DNA from: Moritella sp. | GTDB taxonomy: Bacteria; Pseudomonadota; Gammaproteobacteria; Enterobacterales; Moritellaceae | Length of the DNA stretch: 64,000 bases | Direction: 5' to 3' | Assembly (NCBI RefSeq): GCF_013215705.1 | Contig: NZ_JABSQR010000008.1 | Span: 62,001 to 126,000, forward strand | Shown here: in pieces, positions 46,907-56,502 of the stretch | Layout of the letters: each line of letters begins with the position of its first letter | Position numbering within the stretch: the first letter of the stretch is position 1 | Translations under genes and position numbers: made by a program | Notes under the pieces: model-generated | The model's input: the letters and a program-made list of their open reading frames with translations, nothing else | The model's database searches: none | What the model was told of the DNA's origin: nothing

Positions 46907-48346
46907 ATGAGTAGAATAAATCAAGAGTTGAATAAAGGGATCCGACACAGTCTCATTGGCAAATATTCGCTTTATCTGCTTCAAATTACCTCTTTATCTA
47001 TATTGGCGCGTTTATTCACACCTGAAGATTTTGGTACCTTGGCGGCATTACAAGTGTTAATTCTTTTTTTTCAATTGTTAGCTACATCGGGTCTTGCTCC
47101 TGCCATTATTCACCAAGAAACCATCTCAATTAATCAGCGTGATGGTATATTTACGGCGACGCTTATTATTGGTATATCACTGACTTTATTATTCATTTAT
47201 CTTACGCCGGTATTGGCGAACTGGCTTCAATTAACTAACGTTAACTTGTTAACATATGTATTAGCATTGAATGTATTTTTTTCAGCGCTAGCAATGTTGC
47301 CTTTAGCCTCATTACAAAAAGATACCAGATTTATTATTATTGGTAAAGCTGAGATATTGGCAGAAATAATGGCGTTAATGGTCTGTATTTTGCTTTATTT
47401 TCTCGGTTTTGGCGTGGTGGCGTTAGCGATTAAACTGTTGGTCACACCGGTAGGCCGATTTGTATTCTATTACCGTTTTTCCGCTCAGACAGAAATAGGT
47501 CAAGCCAAATTGGGCACTCAGATAACGAGTATTCTACCGTTATTAGCGATAGCTAAATTTCAGCTCGGTTTTAATATACTTAATTTTTTCTCTCGGAATT
47601 TAGACACGTTATTGGTGGCTAAATATTTTGGGATCTCGACTGTAGGATTTTATGAAAAAACCTACCAAATTATGCGTTATCCACTGCAATTGTTTACTTT
47701 TGCAATAAACCCCGCGTTACAACCTGTATTGACACGTTATAAACATCAGCCAAGTATCATTTTTTCTGCTTATTATAAATTAATTTATAAACTTGCCGTG
47801 TTGGGAATGCTAACAGCTAATATCATATTTTGGTATGCCGATGATATTATTTTCATATTATTCGGTTCGCAGTGGTTGGCTGTAAGTGAGTTGTTGAAAA
47901 TATTGGCGCTGTCTATTCCTGTGCAAATGGTTTTAAGTTCCACTGGGGGGGTATATCAAGCTATGGGCGCGACAAAGGAAATGTTTTATTGCGGCATATT
48001 CTCATCAATTGTAAATGTCTCGGCTATCATTCTGGGTATTTATACGGGTGAAATGACAGTGTTGTGTATTAGTTTAGTTGTCGCTTTTATAATTAATTAT
48101 TTCCAATGTTTTTATGTTTTACATTATTATGTATTTAGAATTAAAGGGTTGAAGTACTTTGTCCTATTGTCTTTATTAGTATTGATTAGTTTAGTTAACC
48201 TCTTGTTTGAATCAACCAATAACGTCCCGCAAGATTCGTTTAGTTTTGTGAATAGCCTTTATAATATAGCGAATGTAGTTCTCCCTATTGTAGTTGTTGC
48301 AATAATAGCGTTTTTCTTAAACCGAAAAATGAGATTTAAAATTTAG
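46907..48346 (+). CDS. Polysaccharide flippase (Wzx, MVF/MATE-like)
   Basis: A 479-residue polytopic membrane protein of the oligosaccharide flippase family (Polysacc_synt_3-like). Typical traits are the start GKYSLYLLQITSLSILARLFTPEDFG, repeated paired helices and a long loop region after the sixth helix (FGISTVGFYEKTYQIMRYPL). It carries undecaprenyl-linked repeat units across the inner membrane. It follows the polymerase gene by 56 bp, so they are probably one operon. Confidence 0.86.
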   Translation: MSRINQELNKGIRHSLIGKYSLYLLQITSLSILARLFTPEDFGTLAALQVLILFFQLLATSGLAPAIIHQETISINQRDGIFTATLIIGISLTLLFIYLTPVLANWLQLTNVNLLTYVLALNVFFSALAMLPLASLQKDTRFIIIGKAEILAEIMALMVCILLYFLGFGVVALAIKLLVTPVGRFVFYYRFSAQTEIGQAKLGTQITSILPLLAIAKFQLGFNILNFFSRNLDTLLVAKYFGISTVGFYEKTYQIMRYPLQLFTFAINPALQPVLTRYKHQPSIIFSAYYKLIYKLAVLGMLTANIIFWYADDIIFILFGSQWLAVSELLKILALSIPVQMVLSSTGGVYQAMGATKEMFYCGIFSSIVNVSAIILGIYTGEMTVLCISLVVAFIINYFQCFYVLHYYVFRIKGLKYFVLLSLLVLISLVNLLFESTNNVPQDSFSFVNSLYNIANVVLPIVVVAIIAFFLNRKMRFKI

Positions 48347-48350
48347 TCAT

Positions 48351-48368
48351 GCCGAGTTTTTACTCGGC
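48351..48368 (+). terminator. Hairpin after the flippase gene
   Basis: GCCGAGT-TTTT-ACTCGGC, a perfect 7-bp stem 4 bp after the stop codon, followed by a T/A-rich but not pure T-run. A plausible partial terminator between the flippase and the wbaP-led group. Confidence 0.5.
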
Positions 48369-48540
48369 AATGTTATATTTATTTACAAAAATGAGCGTTT
48401 TTATCAAATCTCTAGGTTACTGCCATAAAAAAAATCACTGCTATAGTTAATGATATATTCGATGTGTATTTATATACAATCTAATTATATTGTAGTAATA
48501 GAGAGAGATTAACGGATTATCAATGACATATTCAATGGAT

Positions 48541-48552
48541 GAGCGGTAAGTT
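48541..48552 (+). promoter_or_regulatory. Possible ops-like element (RfaH antiterminator site)
   Basis: GAGCGGTAAGTT shares GCGGTA and a downstream T with the ops consensus GGCGGTAGCGTT. It lies 66 bp before the first codon of the wbaP-like gene, as ops sites do in polysaccharide leaders. The match is incomplete, so this is tentative. The rest of 48369-48617 is AT-rich leader with no gene. Confidence 0.3.
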
Positions 48553-48617
48553 TTTGTAGCTCAGTAGTTCATTTATTTAAAAATGAGTCTACTTTAAATT
48601 TGTTAAGGAATCGCGTT

Positions 48618-50012
48618 TTGAAACCTGTTAATACATTTAAGGTGAGTTCTGATAATTATTATTTTATTTATCGTCTTTTGGATTTAAGTTGTATTACATT
48701 TTCTTTAGTCTTTGTAATTAATAGTAATAGTCTTGAAATGACACAAGACTATATTATTGTTGCGTTAACAGCGTTGGTAGTGTTTTTATATATCGCGGAA
48801 GCGCTTGATTTATATCAATGTTGGCGTGTCGGCCGGTTTTTAACAGTGTTGATGACGGTTATTGCTGTGTTTATATCTTCATTTCTTATACTTTTGGGGA
48901 TAGGAATGTGGCTTGAAAACTCATTTTATTTTCCCAGTTATGTTTTAAGTACATGGTTTTTCGTGTCATTTTCGAGTTGTTTTACGTGGCGAATCTTAAA
49001 ACATCAATGGACAGTGGTACGCAGTAAACTCGGCATAAATCTTCGCAAAATGGCTATATTAGGCGCGACATCAACGGGGGCTAATTTATATCATGAAATC
49101 AGTCATTGTGACGAATTAGGTTTTGATTTTGTTGGATTTTTTGATGATAGAGAAACAGACCGTTTACCGAAAGGGTTAACGGTAATTAGTGATATATCAA
49201 AATGTATTAATGACGCAAAAAATGGCGAAATCGATATCCTGTTTATTGCATTACCGATTTCAGCGGAGAAGCGCATCGCCGAAATTATCAATTTATTATC
49301 TGATACCACTGTAGATGTATATGTCGTTCCTGCGTTTATGTTATCAGACGTTATGCATGGTCGTCTGACTCATATAGGTAAAATTGACGCCCTGAGTATT
49401 TTTGAATCTCCTTATTTAGGTTCCAAAATATTGCTTAAACGATTTGAAGATATCGTCGTGAGTCTAATTGCGATAATACTGCTCTCTCCTGTGTACATTC
49501 TCATCGCGATAACATTAAAGCTGACCTCTCCAGGCCCCGTATTATTTAAACAAAGTCGGTACGGATTACGAGGCGAAACAATTTCTGTCCTCAAGTTTAG
49601 AAGTATGACGGTAATGGAATCGGATGGGGAAATTAAACAAGCTACAAGAGAAGACAAACGTATCACCGCCTTTGGTGCCTTTCTTCGTCGTAACTCTCTT
49701 GACGAGCTGCCTCAGTTTTTTAATGTATTGATGGGTGACATGTCCGTTGTAGGTCCTCGGCCTCATGCTGTATCGCATAACGAAGAATATCGTAAACTTA
49801 TTCAATTTTATATGTTACGTCATCACGTAAAACCTGGGATCACTGGTTGGGCACAAGTCAGTGGCTGGCGAGGAGAGACTGATACATTAGATAAAATGCA
49901 AAAACGAGTTGAATTTGACCTTTATTATATTTTGCAGTGGTCAATCTGGTTTGACTTGAAAATTCTAATGTTAACGATACTGACCTGTTTAAAAAGGTCG
50001 AACACTTATTAG
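48618..50012 (+). CDS. Undecaprenyl-phosphate sugar phosphotransferase (WbaP/WcaJ family)
   Basis: About 464 residues. An N-terminal four-helix membrane part (about 16-110) is followed by a nucleotide-binding-like domain (AILGATSTGANLYHEI). The sugar transferase domain has the KFRSM motif, catalytic SLDELPQ, and PRPHAVSHNEEY; the end reads PGITGWAQVSGWRGET. It transfers a hexose 1-phosphate, probably glucose or galactose, onto undecaprenyl phosphate to start the repeat unit. The start is TTG 48618 with AAGGA eight nucleotides upstream; 48600 is an alternative. It is the second phosphoglycosyl transferase in the window after the fusion at 26948. Confidence 0.86.
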   Translation: MKPVNTFKVSSDNYYFIYRLLDLSCITFSLVFVINSNSLEMTQDYIIVALTALVVFLYIAEALDLYQCWRVGRFLTVLMTVIAVFISSFLILLGIGMWLENSFYFPSYVLSTWFFVSFSSCFTWRILKHQWTVVRSKLGINLRKMAILGATSTGANLYHEISHCDELGFDFVGFFDDRETDRLPKGLTVISDISKCINDAKNGEIDILFIALPISAEKRIAEIINLLSDTTVDVYVVPAFMLSDVMHGRLTHIGKIDALSIFESPYLGSKILLKRFEDIVVSLIAIILLSPVYILIAITLKLTSPGPVLFKQSRYGLRGETISVLKFRSMTVMESDGEIKQATREDKRITAFGAFLRRNSLDELPQFFNVLMGDMSVVGPRPHAVSHNEEYRKLIQFYMLRHHVKPGITGWAQVSGWRGETDTLDKMQKRVEFDLYYILQWSIWFDLKILMLTILTCLKRSNTY

Positions 50013-50071
50013 TATGTGTAGAGGTAAGTCATGATGCAAGCTGGAATTAGTGTACAAATGGAGTGGCCTGA

Positions 50072-51262
50072 ATGAAAGTATTTAATGTCAACTTGTACTG
50101 GTTTAGTTTAGCTTTATTGAGTGATGGTGTATTTGCTTACATACCAGATACGCATATTACTGATGGTGGTTTATTTGTTAAACCATCTTTAGAAATCGGT
50201 GTTGTCTATGATGATAATATTTATAACGAGCAAGGACGTGGTACCAGTAGTGTAATTATGGCTGTTATGCCGTCTGTTAATTTTAAAATGGACGATGGTA
50301 TTAATTATTATAGCTTTGATATAAATGCAGAAAAAGGGATGTACGAAGCAAGTAGCAGTGATAATTATACCGATGTTGAACTGGGCATGAATGCGCATAT
50401 AGAGCCAAATGATACACATCGTATTGACCTTAGTGTAAAAGGTGAGTGGTTAACGGAACCACGTGGGACCGGAAAAACTGAAGAAGATTTCGAAAAAACA
50501 GATGAACCAATTCTGTATGGGAAAAACACGCTGGCGGTTGCCTATGAGTATGGCGCTGAACAAACAAAAGGCCGACTTGTTTTTGATCTTCAATATTATA
50601 CGAAAGAATACCGTAACTTTTATGCAATAACGAGACGGAGTAATTATGATTCGGTTTTACTCGGTTCTACTTTTTATTATTCGACTAGAGCACACACAGA
50701 TACAGTTATAGAAGTTAATGTTGAAAAAATTGGCTATGACTACAACGATCCGAATGAATTCAACCGAGATTCGGATGTATACACGGCACTTTTTGGCATG
50801 CAATGGGAAGCCTCTTCAATCTTACATGGTTTTATTAAAATAGGTGTTCAAGCTAAAGAGTTTACTGACAGCCGTCGTGATGATTTCACCGGTTTTAGTT
50901 GGAATATTGGTGGGGTGTGGCGACCACTTACTTATTCTAAGCTGACATTTTCGACATCCCAAGCAACTAAAGACCCAGATGTTGAGGGAGATTATGTTCT
51001 GAAAACAAAATACCAGGTCGAATGGAGACATTACTGGGCGACATATTATGATACTTCTTTCGGTGTCTATAAATATAAAGATGACTACAGTGGTATATCA
51101 CGAGTTGATGATACCTATGGGTATTCACTAAAAATTAATTATGATTTAACTCAAAATTTTGCAATTGCTGTCTTTGGTGAATGGGATAAAAACCAATCGA
51201 CGAACACAGTGTTTGAATATGATAAAAATGTTGTTGGTGTAAGTTTAACGTTTACGCTTTAG
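50072..51262 (+). CDS. Outer-membrane beta-barrel of an exopolysaccharide system (VpsM-like)
   Basis: A 396-residue protein with a signal peptide (about 1-22) and alternating hydrophobic/aromatic strands ending GVSLTFTL, a typical C-terminal beta-strand for Bam-dependent insertion. The N-terminal mature part reads FVKPSLEIGVVYDDNIYNEQ, a pattern seen in exopolysaccharide-locus outer-membrane proteins (VpsM/EpsL-like). It probably forms the outer-membrane pore for the polymer together with the short OPX protein encoded next. TGGAG lies 7 nt upstream of the ATG. Confidence 0.8.
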   Translation: MKVFNVNLYWFSLALLSDGVFAYIPDTHITDGGLFVKPSLEIGVVYDDNIYNEQGRGTSSVIMAVMPSVNFKMDDGINYYSFDINAEKGMYEASSSDNYTDVELGMNAHIEPNDTHRIDLSVKGEWLTEPRGTGKTEEDFEKTDEPILYGKNTLAVAYEYGAEQTKGRLVFDLQYYTKEYRNFYAITRRSNYDSVLLGSTFYYSTRAHTDTVIEVNVEKIGYDYNDPNEFNRDSDVYTALFGMQWEASSILHGFIKIGVQAKEFTDSRRDDFTGFSWNIGGVWRPLTYSKLTFSTSQATKDPDVEGDYVLKTKYQVEWRHYWATYYDTSFGVYKYKDDYSGISRVDDTYGYSLKINYDLTQNFAIAVFGEWDKNQSTNTVFEYDKNVVGVSLTFTL

Positions 51263-51271
51263 GTGGCAAGC

Positions 51272-51790
51272 ATGATTAAAAAAATCATTATTGGTATGTT
51301 GTTTGTTTTAATACAATTTTCGGTTATAGCAAAGAATTTCTATATTTTAGGACCTGGTGATAAAGTTGAGATTAAAGTCTTTGGTCAAAAAGATCTCACG
51401 GTGGAAACATTACTAAGTAATAGTGGCCAAATTAATTATCCCTTTTTTGGTGAAATAAAGGTGACAGGGTTAACGGTTAAACAAGTAGAGAAACTTATTT
51501 ATAAAGGTTTAAAAGGCGATTATTTAGTTAACCCTAATGTCTATGTCCACGTTGTCGAATACCGTCCTTTTTACATTCATGGTGAAGTTCAAAAGCCAGG
51601 AGGTTACCCCTATCAGCCAGGTTTAACAGTAAGCCAAGCAATTGCTTTAGCGGGCGGATTAACCGAGAGAGCATCTAAAGGTAAGATATATTTACTTAAG
51701 GAAAAAAACAAAAATAAGCAAATTAACGCAAGCTTAACCTATAAAGTTAACGCTGGTGATACCATTTTGATTAAGCAAAGGTTTTTCTGA
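51272..51790 (+). CDS. Short polysaccharide export protein (OPX / VpsN-like)
   Basis: About 172 residues with a signal peptide, a Poly_export domain (YILGPGDKVEIKVFGQKDLT, then SGQINYPFFGEIKVTGLT) and one SLBB domain (YIHGEVQKPGGYPYQPGLTVSQAIALAGGLTE). There is no lipobox and no C-terminal segment of the sort that forms the helical outer-membrane pore of Wza, so it probably cannot cross the outer membrane alone. The start ATG 51272 is preceded by AGGTGG; a GTG at 51263 is in frame. Its stop overlaps the kinase start (TGATG). Confidence 0.85.
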   Translation: MIKKIIIGMLFVLIQFSVIAKNFYILGPGDKVEIKVFGQKDLTVETLLSNSGQINYPFFGEIKVTGLTVKQVEKLIYKGLKGDYLVNPNVYVHVVEYRPFYIHGEVQKPGGYPYQPGLTVSQAIALAGGLTERASKGKIYLLKEKNKNKQINASLTYKVNAGDTILIKQRFF

Positions 51791-54090
51791 TGGATAAACT
51801 AGAACAGAGTCTCAATAAATCGTCTGTCAATAATGACATTGTGTTACCTTCACCGCATTGGCATGTGATCCAACGATATAAATGGCGGATATTCTTTCTA
51901 GCTGTTTTAGTCTCTATATTTACAGCATTATACCTATCAAATAAGTCACCGGTATACCGTGCTTCTGCAACCTTGTTGATCGAAGCTGATCAAGTGCAAG
52001 CGGTTGCATTTGATTCAGTTCAAGGGCTCAATTCGAATAGGAAAGAGTATTACTTGACGCAGTTTGAAATTCTTAAGTCTTATTCCATCGCAGAAACTGT
52101 ATTCGATCGCCTAAATCTCCAACAACAGCCATCATTCCAAACAAGTGAAAGTTGGAAAAGTATGTTGGTCGGTCACCTACTAGAGGCTTTACCATCAGTG
52201 AATTTCTTTGTTATTGACGATAAAGTCGATAATGAATTTAGCGAAAATATCGGTGCTGGTTATATTAATGGTGTATCGCAAGTTGGTAGCGAGATTAGTT
52301 TCGAAGAGTTAGAAAGCCAAAAAGAGAAAAGAGCACGTTTAAGACAGTTTTCAAACAGTTTAATTGTCACCCCAATTAGAAAAACACAGCTTGTTAAGCT
52401 TTCGTTTGACAGTGAAGATCCCGCTTTGGCTGCCTTGATCGCGAATGCCGTTGGTGAGGCTTATATAGCGCAAGATCTTGAGGTTAAATCGTCAATCAAT
52501 AAAAATGCAGCTCATTGGCTAAGAAAAAGACTCGAAGATTTACGCGAGAGCCTTGATGTGTCGGAATCACGATTACAAGTATACCGTAAAGAACAAAATA
52601 TCATAGATTTACAAAATCGTGGAGGGAGAGGTTTAACGGGTTTAGTGGGCAATGAGCTTGAGCAAACCTCTCATCAATTAATTGAAGCCAAAAATGAAGT
52701 GAATCAATTACGGAGTCTTGTCCGAGCAGTAAGTGAATACGGTATAAAGAACATTGATAAATTAGAATCAATACCAGAGATAACCTCGCACCCCGTAATT
52801 CAAAATATTAAAAATTTAAAGGTGAAAGCTAAATTAAAAGTATCTGAATTATCACAAATCTATGGGCGTAAACATCCTGATCTTATCGCGGCTAAATCTG
52901 AGCTTTATACGGTCAATAAACATCTGACCATTCAGATCTCTAAATTAGTGACCGGATTGGGTAGAGATCTTAAAATGAAACAGAGTAATGTTGCTGCTTT
53001 AAAAAGGGAATATAAGAAGATTCAACGTGAATTTCAGGATGTCATCGGCAAGGACAATGAATACCAGAAATTAGTTCGTGACGTAGAAAGTAACCGTAAA
53101 CTTTTTAATACCTTCCTAGAACGTTCTAAAGAAACGGCATTAACCAGTGACTTTAATGCCGCCGTCGCACGTTTTACCGACAGAGCGCATACGCCAAATA
53201 AACCTATTACGTTAAGTTCGAATCTACTTGTTATCATTGCTTTTGTATTGACGATTATTTTACATATTAGTTATTTATTGGTTAAAGAATACTTCACTGA
53301 TAATTTTAACTCGGTCGGCGATATAGAGACCAAACTTGGTCTTCCGGTATTAGGTGTACTGCCTAAGATTGGCAGGAAACGCCACCAAAATTTAGATTTG
53401 CATTATTTCTTTGATGAAAAAGGCCGTAAATTTTCTGAATCTATACGCACATTGCGAACTAGTTTTTTATTAGCACAAGGTCAACGGGTTAATCAGGTTA
53501 TTGGGATAATCTCCTCGCAACCGAACGAAGGTAAGTCCACAGCAGCGACAAATATGGCCTTCTCGTTGGCTCAGATTGAAAAAACAATCCTTATTGATGC
53601 TGATATGCGCAAACCGAGTCTAGCAAATAATTTTAATATACCAAAAGATAAACCTGGACTAGCACAATTGATTACTGGTGAAGCGAATATAACAGACTGC
53701 ATTACCGTAGATAAAGTATCCGGTGCACATATTATGGCCTGTGGACCGACGCCCAAAAATGCGCAAGAATTGTTATCTTCGAAACGGTTTAAGCAGTTAC
53801 TGAGCAGTTTAAGGCAGTCATATGATCGAATTGTTATTGATACACCACCGATTCAGGCAGTGAGTGATGCATTGATCATATCACTGCATACAGACGCAAT
53901 TATTTATGTCATTAAGAGTGAAGTAACACGGGTGCGGTTAGTTCAAAATGGCGTTCGCCGTCTTGCTAAAGTTGATGCCAATCTTGTTGGTATTGTGATG
54001 AACCACGTTAATACAGATGGTGTGTCTGGGTCTGATTATTATTATGGTTATTACAGTGATGATGAGTACACCGAAAAACCAGCTAAGTAA
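51790..54090 (+). CDS. Polysaccharide co-polymerase and tyrosine autokinase (Wzc-like)
   Basis: A 766-residue bacterial tyrosine kinase fused to a chain-length domain. TM1 is about residues 33-50, a coiled-coil periplasmic region follows, and TM2 is about 476-496 before the cytosolic kinase. The kinase has Walker A SSQPNEGKSTAATN (about 576-589), Walker A' LIDADMRKPS and Walker B IVIDTPPIQ. It ends in a tyrosine-rich tail (SDYYYGYYSDDEYTEK), the autophosphorylation cluster that controls octamer cycling and export. The reading frame starts at the overlap with the OPX gene. It is the last gene of the cluster. Confidence 0.92.
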   Translation: MDKLEQSLNKSSVNNDIVLPSPHWHVIQRYKWRIFFLAVLVSIFTALYLSNKSPVYRASATLLIEADQVQAVAFDSVQGLNSNRKEYYLTQFEILKSYSIAETVFDRLNLQQQPSFQTSESWKSMLVGHLLEALPSVNFFVIDDKVDNEFSENIGAGYINGVSQVGSEISFEELESQKEKRARLRQFSNSLIVTPIRKTQLVKLSFDSEDPALAALIANAVGEAYIAQDLEVKSSINKNAAHWLRKRLEDLRESLDVSESRLQVYRKEQNIIDLQNRGGRGLTGLVGNELEQTSHQLIEAKNEVNQLRSLVRAVSEYGIKNIDKLESIPEITSHPVIQNIKNLKVKAKLKVSELSQIYGRKHPDLIAAKSELYTVNKHLTIQISKLVTGLGRDLKMKQSNVAALKREYKKIQREFQDVIGKDNEYQKLVRDVESNRKLFNTFLERSKETALTSDFNAAVARFTDRAHTPNKPITLSSNLLVIIAFVLTIILHISYLLVKEYFTDNFNSVGDIETKLGLPVLGVLPKIGRKRHQNLDLHYFFDEKGRKFSESIRTLRTSFLLAQGQRVNQVIGIISSQPNEGKSTAATNMAFSLAQIEKTILIDADMRKPSLANNFNIPKDKPGLAQLITGEANITDCITVDKVSGAHIMACGPTPKNAQELLSSKRFKQLLSSLRQSYDRIVIDTPPIQAVSDALIISLHTDAIIYVIKSEVTRVRLVQNGVRRLAKVDANLVGIVMNHVNTDGVSGSDYYYGYYSDDEYTEKPAK

Positions 54091-54191
54091 TAGTGCGCTA
54101 TAAAAGCAAATGTTTATTACAAGATGACTACTTGCTGTTTATTGAGTTTTTTGGTTAAATTACGTCAGTGGTTAATAGCTTAAGGATTCAA

Positions 54192-54671
54192 ATGTTTACG
54201 TCTCGAGTATATACCCGTTTTACATTCATATTAACTTGTAGCCTTGTGCTTACTGCATGTACTGGTGCACGTCCCCATAATTTAGGTATTGTTAATTCAA
54301 CGTTAGCACCTTGTCCTGACACACCTAATTGTGTATCAAGTGACAGTCTAGACGAAAGTCACTATGTCCCAGCATTCAAATTAGAAGCGAACTCTGAGCA
54401 GGTATGGGCTGAAATAAAGCTATACCTAGACTCGCAAAGCAATATGGAAATAGTGAGAGAACTTAAAGATTATTTGTATGTCGAAAGTACAAGTACATTC
54501 ATGCGTTTTGTTGATGATTTTGAACTTCATCTTCGTGAACAAAACGGTATTATTGCCGTTCGGTCTGCATCTCGATATGGAAAATTTGATTTTGGCGTGA
54601 ATAAAGAGCGTGTGGACGCTTTATATTTATACCTAAGTGAGAAAGGCTTAGTGAGTGAAGCAATTAAGTAA
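54192..54671 (+). CDS. DUF1499 lipoprotein
   Basis: About 159 residues. The start ATG 54192 has AAGG six nucleotides upstream; the signal peptide ends in lipobox LTAC (cysteine near residue 23), so it is a lipoprotein. The mature part has the DUF1499 pattern LAPCPDTPNCVSS with paired cysteines, then LYVESTSTFMRFVDDFELHL. The function is unknown. It is separated from the Wzc gene by about 100 bp and closed by a terminator. Confidence 0.83.
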   Translation: MFTSRVYTRFTFILTCSLVLTACTGARPHNLGIVNSTLAPCPDTPNCVSSDSLDESHYVPAFKLEANSEQVWAEIKLYLDSQSNMEIVRELKDYLYVESTSTFMRFVDDFELHLREQNGIIAVRSASRYGKFDFGVNKERVDALYLYLSEKGLVSEAIK

Positions 54672-54686
54672 TTGCTTAAGTTAAGA

Positions 54687-54720
54687 CGGGTAATACATTT
54701 GTGTGTATTACCCGGTTTAT
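54687..54720 (+). terminator. Terminator between the DUF1499 gene and cydC
   Basis: CGGGTAATACA / TGTATTACCCG, an 11-bp perfect stem with a 6-nt loop, followed by GTTTAT on the plus strand. It lies between two convergent genes. Confidence 0.75.
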
Positions 54721-54738
54721 ATTCTGCGTTACCAACGT

Positions 54739-56502
54739 CTAGAAATAGTTGAGCAGTTTTCGGTAATAATCATTGGTTTCCATTAAGGTTTTATGATCCC
54801 CTTGGGCAACAATAGTCCCTTCGTCCATCACGATGATTTTATCCATCTTTTGTAACATTAATGGTTTGTGGGTGATCAACAGTAAACTTTGCTGTGATTG
54901 TTCCAGTTGTTGAAATAGATTGGTAATGATGGTTCTTTCACTATGGCGATCAAGTCCTTTGGTTGGCTCATCGAGCACGAGCACCTTTGCATTTCGCAAT
55001 AACACTTGCGCTAAACATAATCGTTGTTTTTGACCACCGGATAAACCAGAACCAGTCTCTCCTAGCCACGTCTTAAATCCATTCTCTAACTCATCAATAA
55101 AATCGATTAACCCCACAATCTGACATACATCACGCATTTGTGATTCTGTTACTTTCGGGTAGGCTAAACGCAGGTTGTCACCAATCGTGGCATGGAAAAG
55201 ATGGCTGTTTTGGCTCATCAATGCAATGTGTTCACGTAATGATTCTGTATTCAACTGATTTAAGTCAACGTCATTAATAGTGATACATGGCGTTAACTTA
55301 TCAAGCATATCTGACTGTGACGTATTGTTCGATGGCGGAATAGGCCAGAATCCCATTAATAGATTAGCTAAGGTTGATTTACCCGCACCACTGGCACCGA
55401 TAATCGCCACTTTCTCACCTTGTTGAATGGTAAGGTCAATATCTTTTAATACACAGTCATGACCATCAGGATAAGTGAAACTTAGATTATTAAACTTAAT
55501 TGGACCGGTTGTTACTAAAGTATCGCCACCAAGGTCGGGAATAGGCTTATCAATAATTTCGAACAAACGAGCGGCACTGTCATGCACTTTAGGTAAGATT
55601 TGGCAGGCGAGGGGCATATTAATGACCGTTTCGAAACAAACTAAAATGAGCAGTGCACTACTAGCAACAAACTCAGGTTTTAAATCGCCAGTTTGTACCA
55701 GAGGTACCAGTAGATATAAGCTTGCAAACACGGTAGCGTTAATGGCTAAAAATGTTAACGCAGTGGCTAATGCATGCAGGCGGTGTAAATGTAATTCAGC
55801 GCGGTGATAGCTTTCTGACACTCGATTGATCGACTGTTGATATTGATGTGAAATTTGATAAACCAATAATTCACGCATTGATACCATGCCGTCGACTAAT
55901 TCAACTTTTAGCTCACTTGAGAGTTTTGCTTGTTGTTGTGCGCGCTTTTTACTTAATAAGAAAATGAATATGGGTAACACAAAACCAACAAGGATTAATG
56001 CACCGACAATAACCAACGCGAGGTCGGATGAAATAAAACTCACCCCCCAGCCAACCAGTGGAATACTACAAATAGCAACGAATGCAGGGAGTAACACTCT
56101 TAAGTAAAAATTATCAAGTTCATCGATGTCTTGTTGCAAACGAGCAAGGATATCGGCTGACTTAAAGTTAACACGGTAGTAGGGCAATAACGGCTCTAAG
56201 CGGGTATAAAAATAGTAACGTAATGCAGCAAGGGTATTAAATGTCGCCCGGTGCGTTAACAAACGTTCAGCATATCGGCCTGCTGTACGTACAATTGCTA
56301 AAAAACGGATAATGGCGGCAGGCGTGAAATAGTTAGCTGTTACACCAGACAGTCCCGCAATGGCCATGATGGTAATGAACCAACCGGAAACCGCGAGCAA
56401 GCCAATATTAGCCATTATGGTGATAATCGATAACAAGGTACCAAGTAACATTAACGGGAGCTGTGGTTTAAGGAGTTTCATCAATCTAACTAATGGATTC
56501 AT
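54739..56502 (-). CDS. cydC: Cysteine/glutathione ABC exporter subunit CydC
   Basis: A 587-residue ABC transporter half. Six membrane helices (about 15-300) are followed by the ATPase domain: Walker A GASGAGKSTLANLLMG, signature LSGGQKQRLCLAQ, Walker B VLVLDEPTKGLD. With CydD it exports reduced thiols (cysteine, glutathione) to the periplasm, which is needed for haem insertion into cytochrome bd. It overlaps cydD by 4 bp. It is the last gene of the gbsR-cydABXDC operon. Confidence 0.92.
   Translation of the reverse strand: MNPLVRLMKLLKPQLPLMLLGTLLSIITIMANIGLLAVSGWFITIMAIAGLSGVTANYFTPAAIIRFLAIVRTAGRYAERLLTHRATFNTLAALRYYFYTRLEPLLPYYRVNFKSADILARLQQDIDELDNFYLRVLLPAFVAICSIPLVGWGVSFISSDLALVIVGALILVGFVLPIFIFLLSKKRAQQQAKLSSELKVELVDGMVSMRELLVYQISHQYQQSINRVSESYHRAELHLHRLHALATALTFLAINATVFASLYLLVPLVQTGDLKPEFVASSALLILVCFETVINMPLACQILPKVHDSAARLFEIIDKPIPDLGGDTLVTTGPIKFNNLSFTYPDGHDCVLKDIDLTIQQGEKVAIIGASGAGKSTLANLLMGFWPIPPSNNTSQSDMLDKLTPCITINDVDLNQLNTESLREHIALMSQNSHLFHATIGDNLRLAYPKVTESQMRDVCQIVGLIDFIDELENGFKTWLGETGSGLSGGQKQRLCLAQVLLRNAKVLVLDEPTKGLDRHSERTIITNLFQQLEQSQQSLLLITHKPLMLQKMDKIIVMDEGTIVAQGDHKTLMETNDYYRKLLNYF

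Noticed and set aside
48555-48575. TTGTAGCTCAGTAGTTC resembles a tRNA D-arm
   Set aside because: No matching acceptor, anticodon or T arm follows; the next bases are AT-rich leader. Chance similarity.
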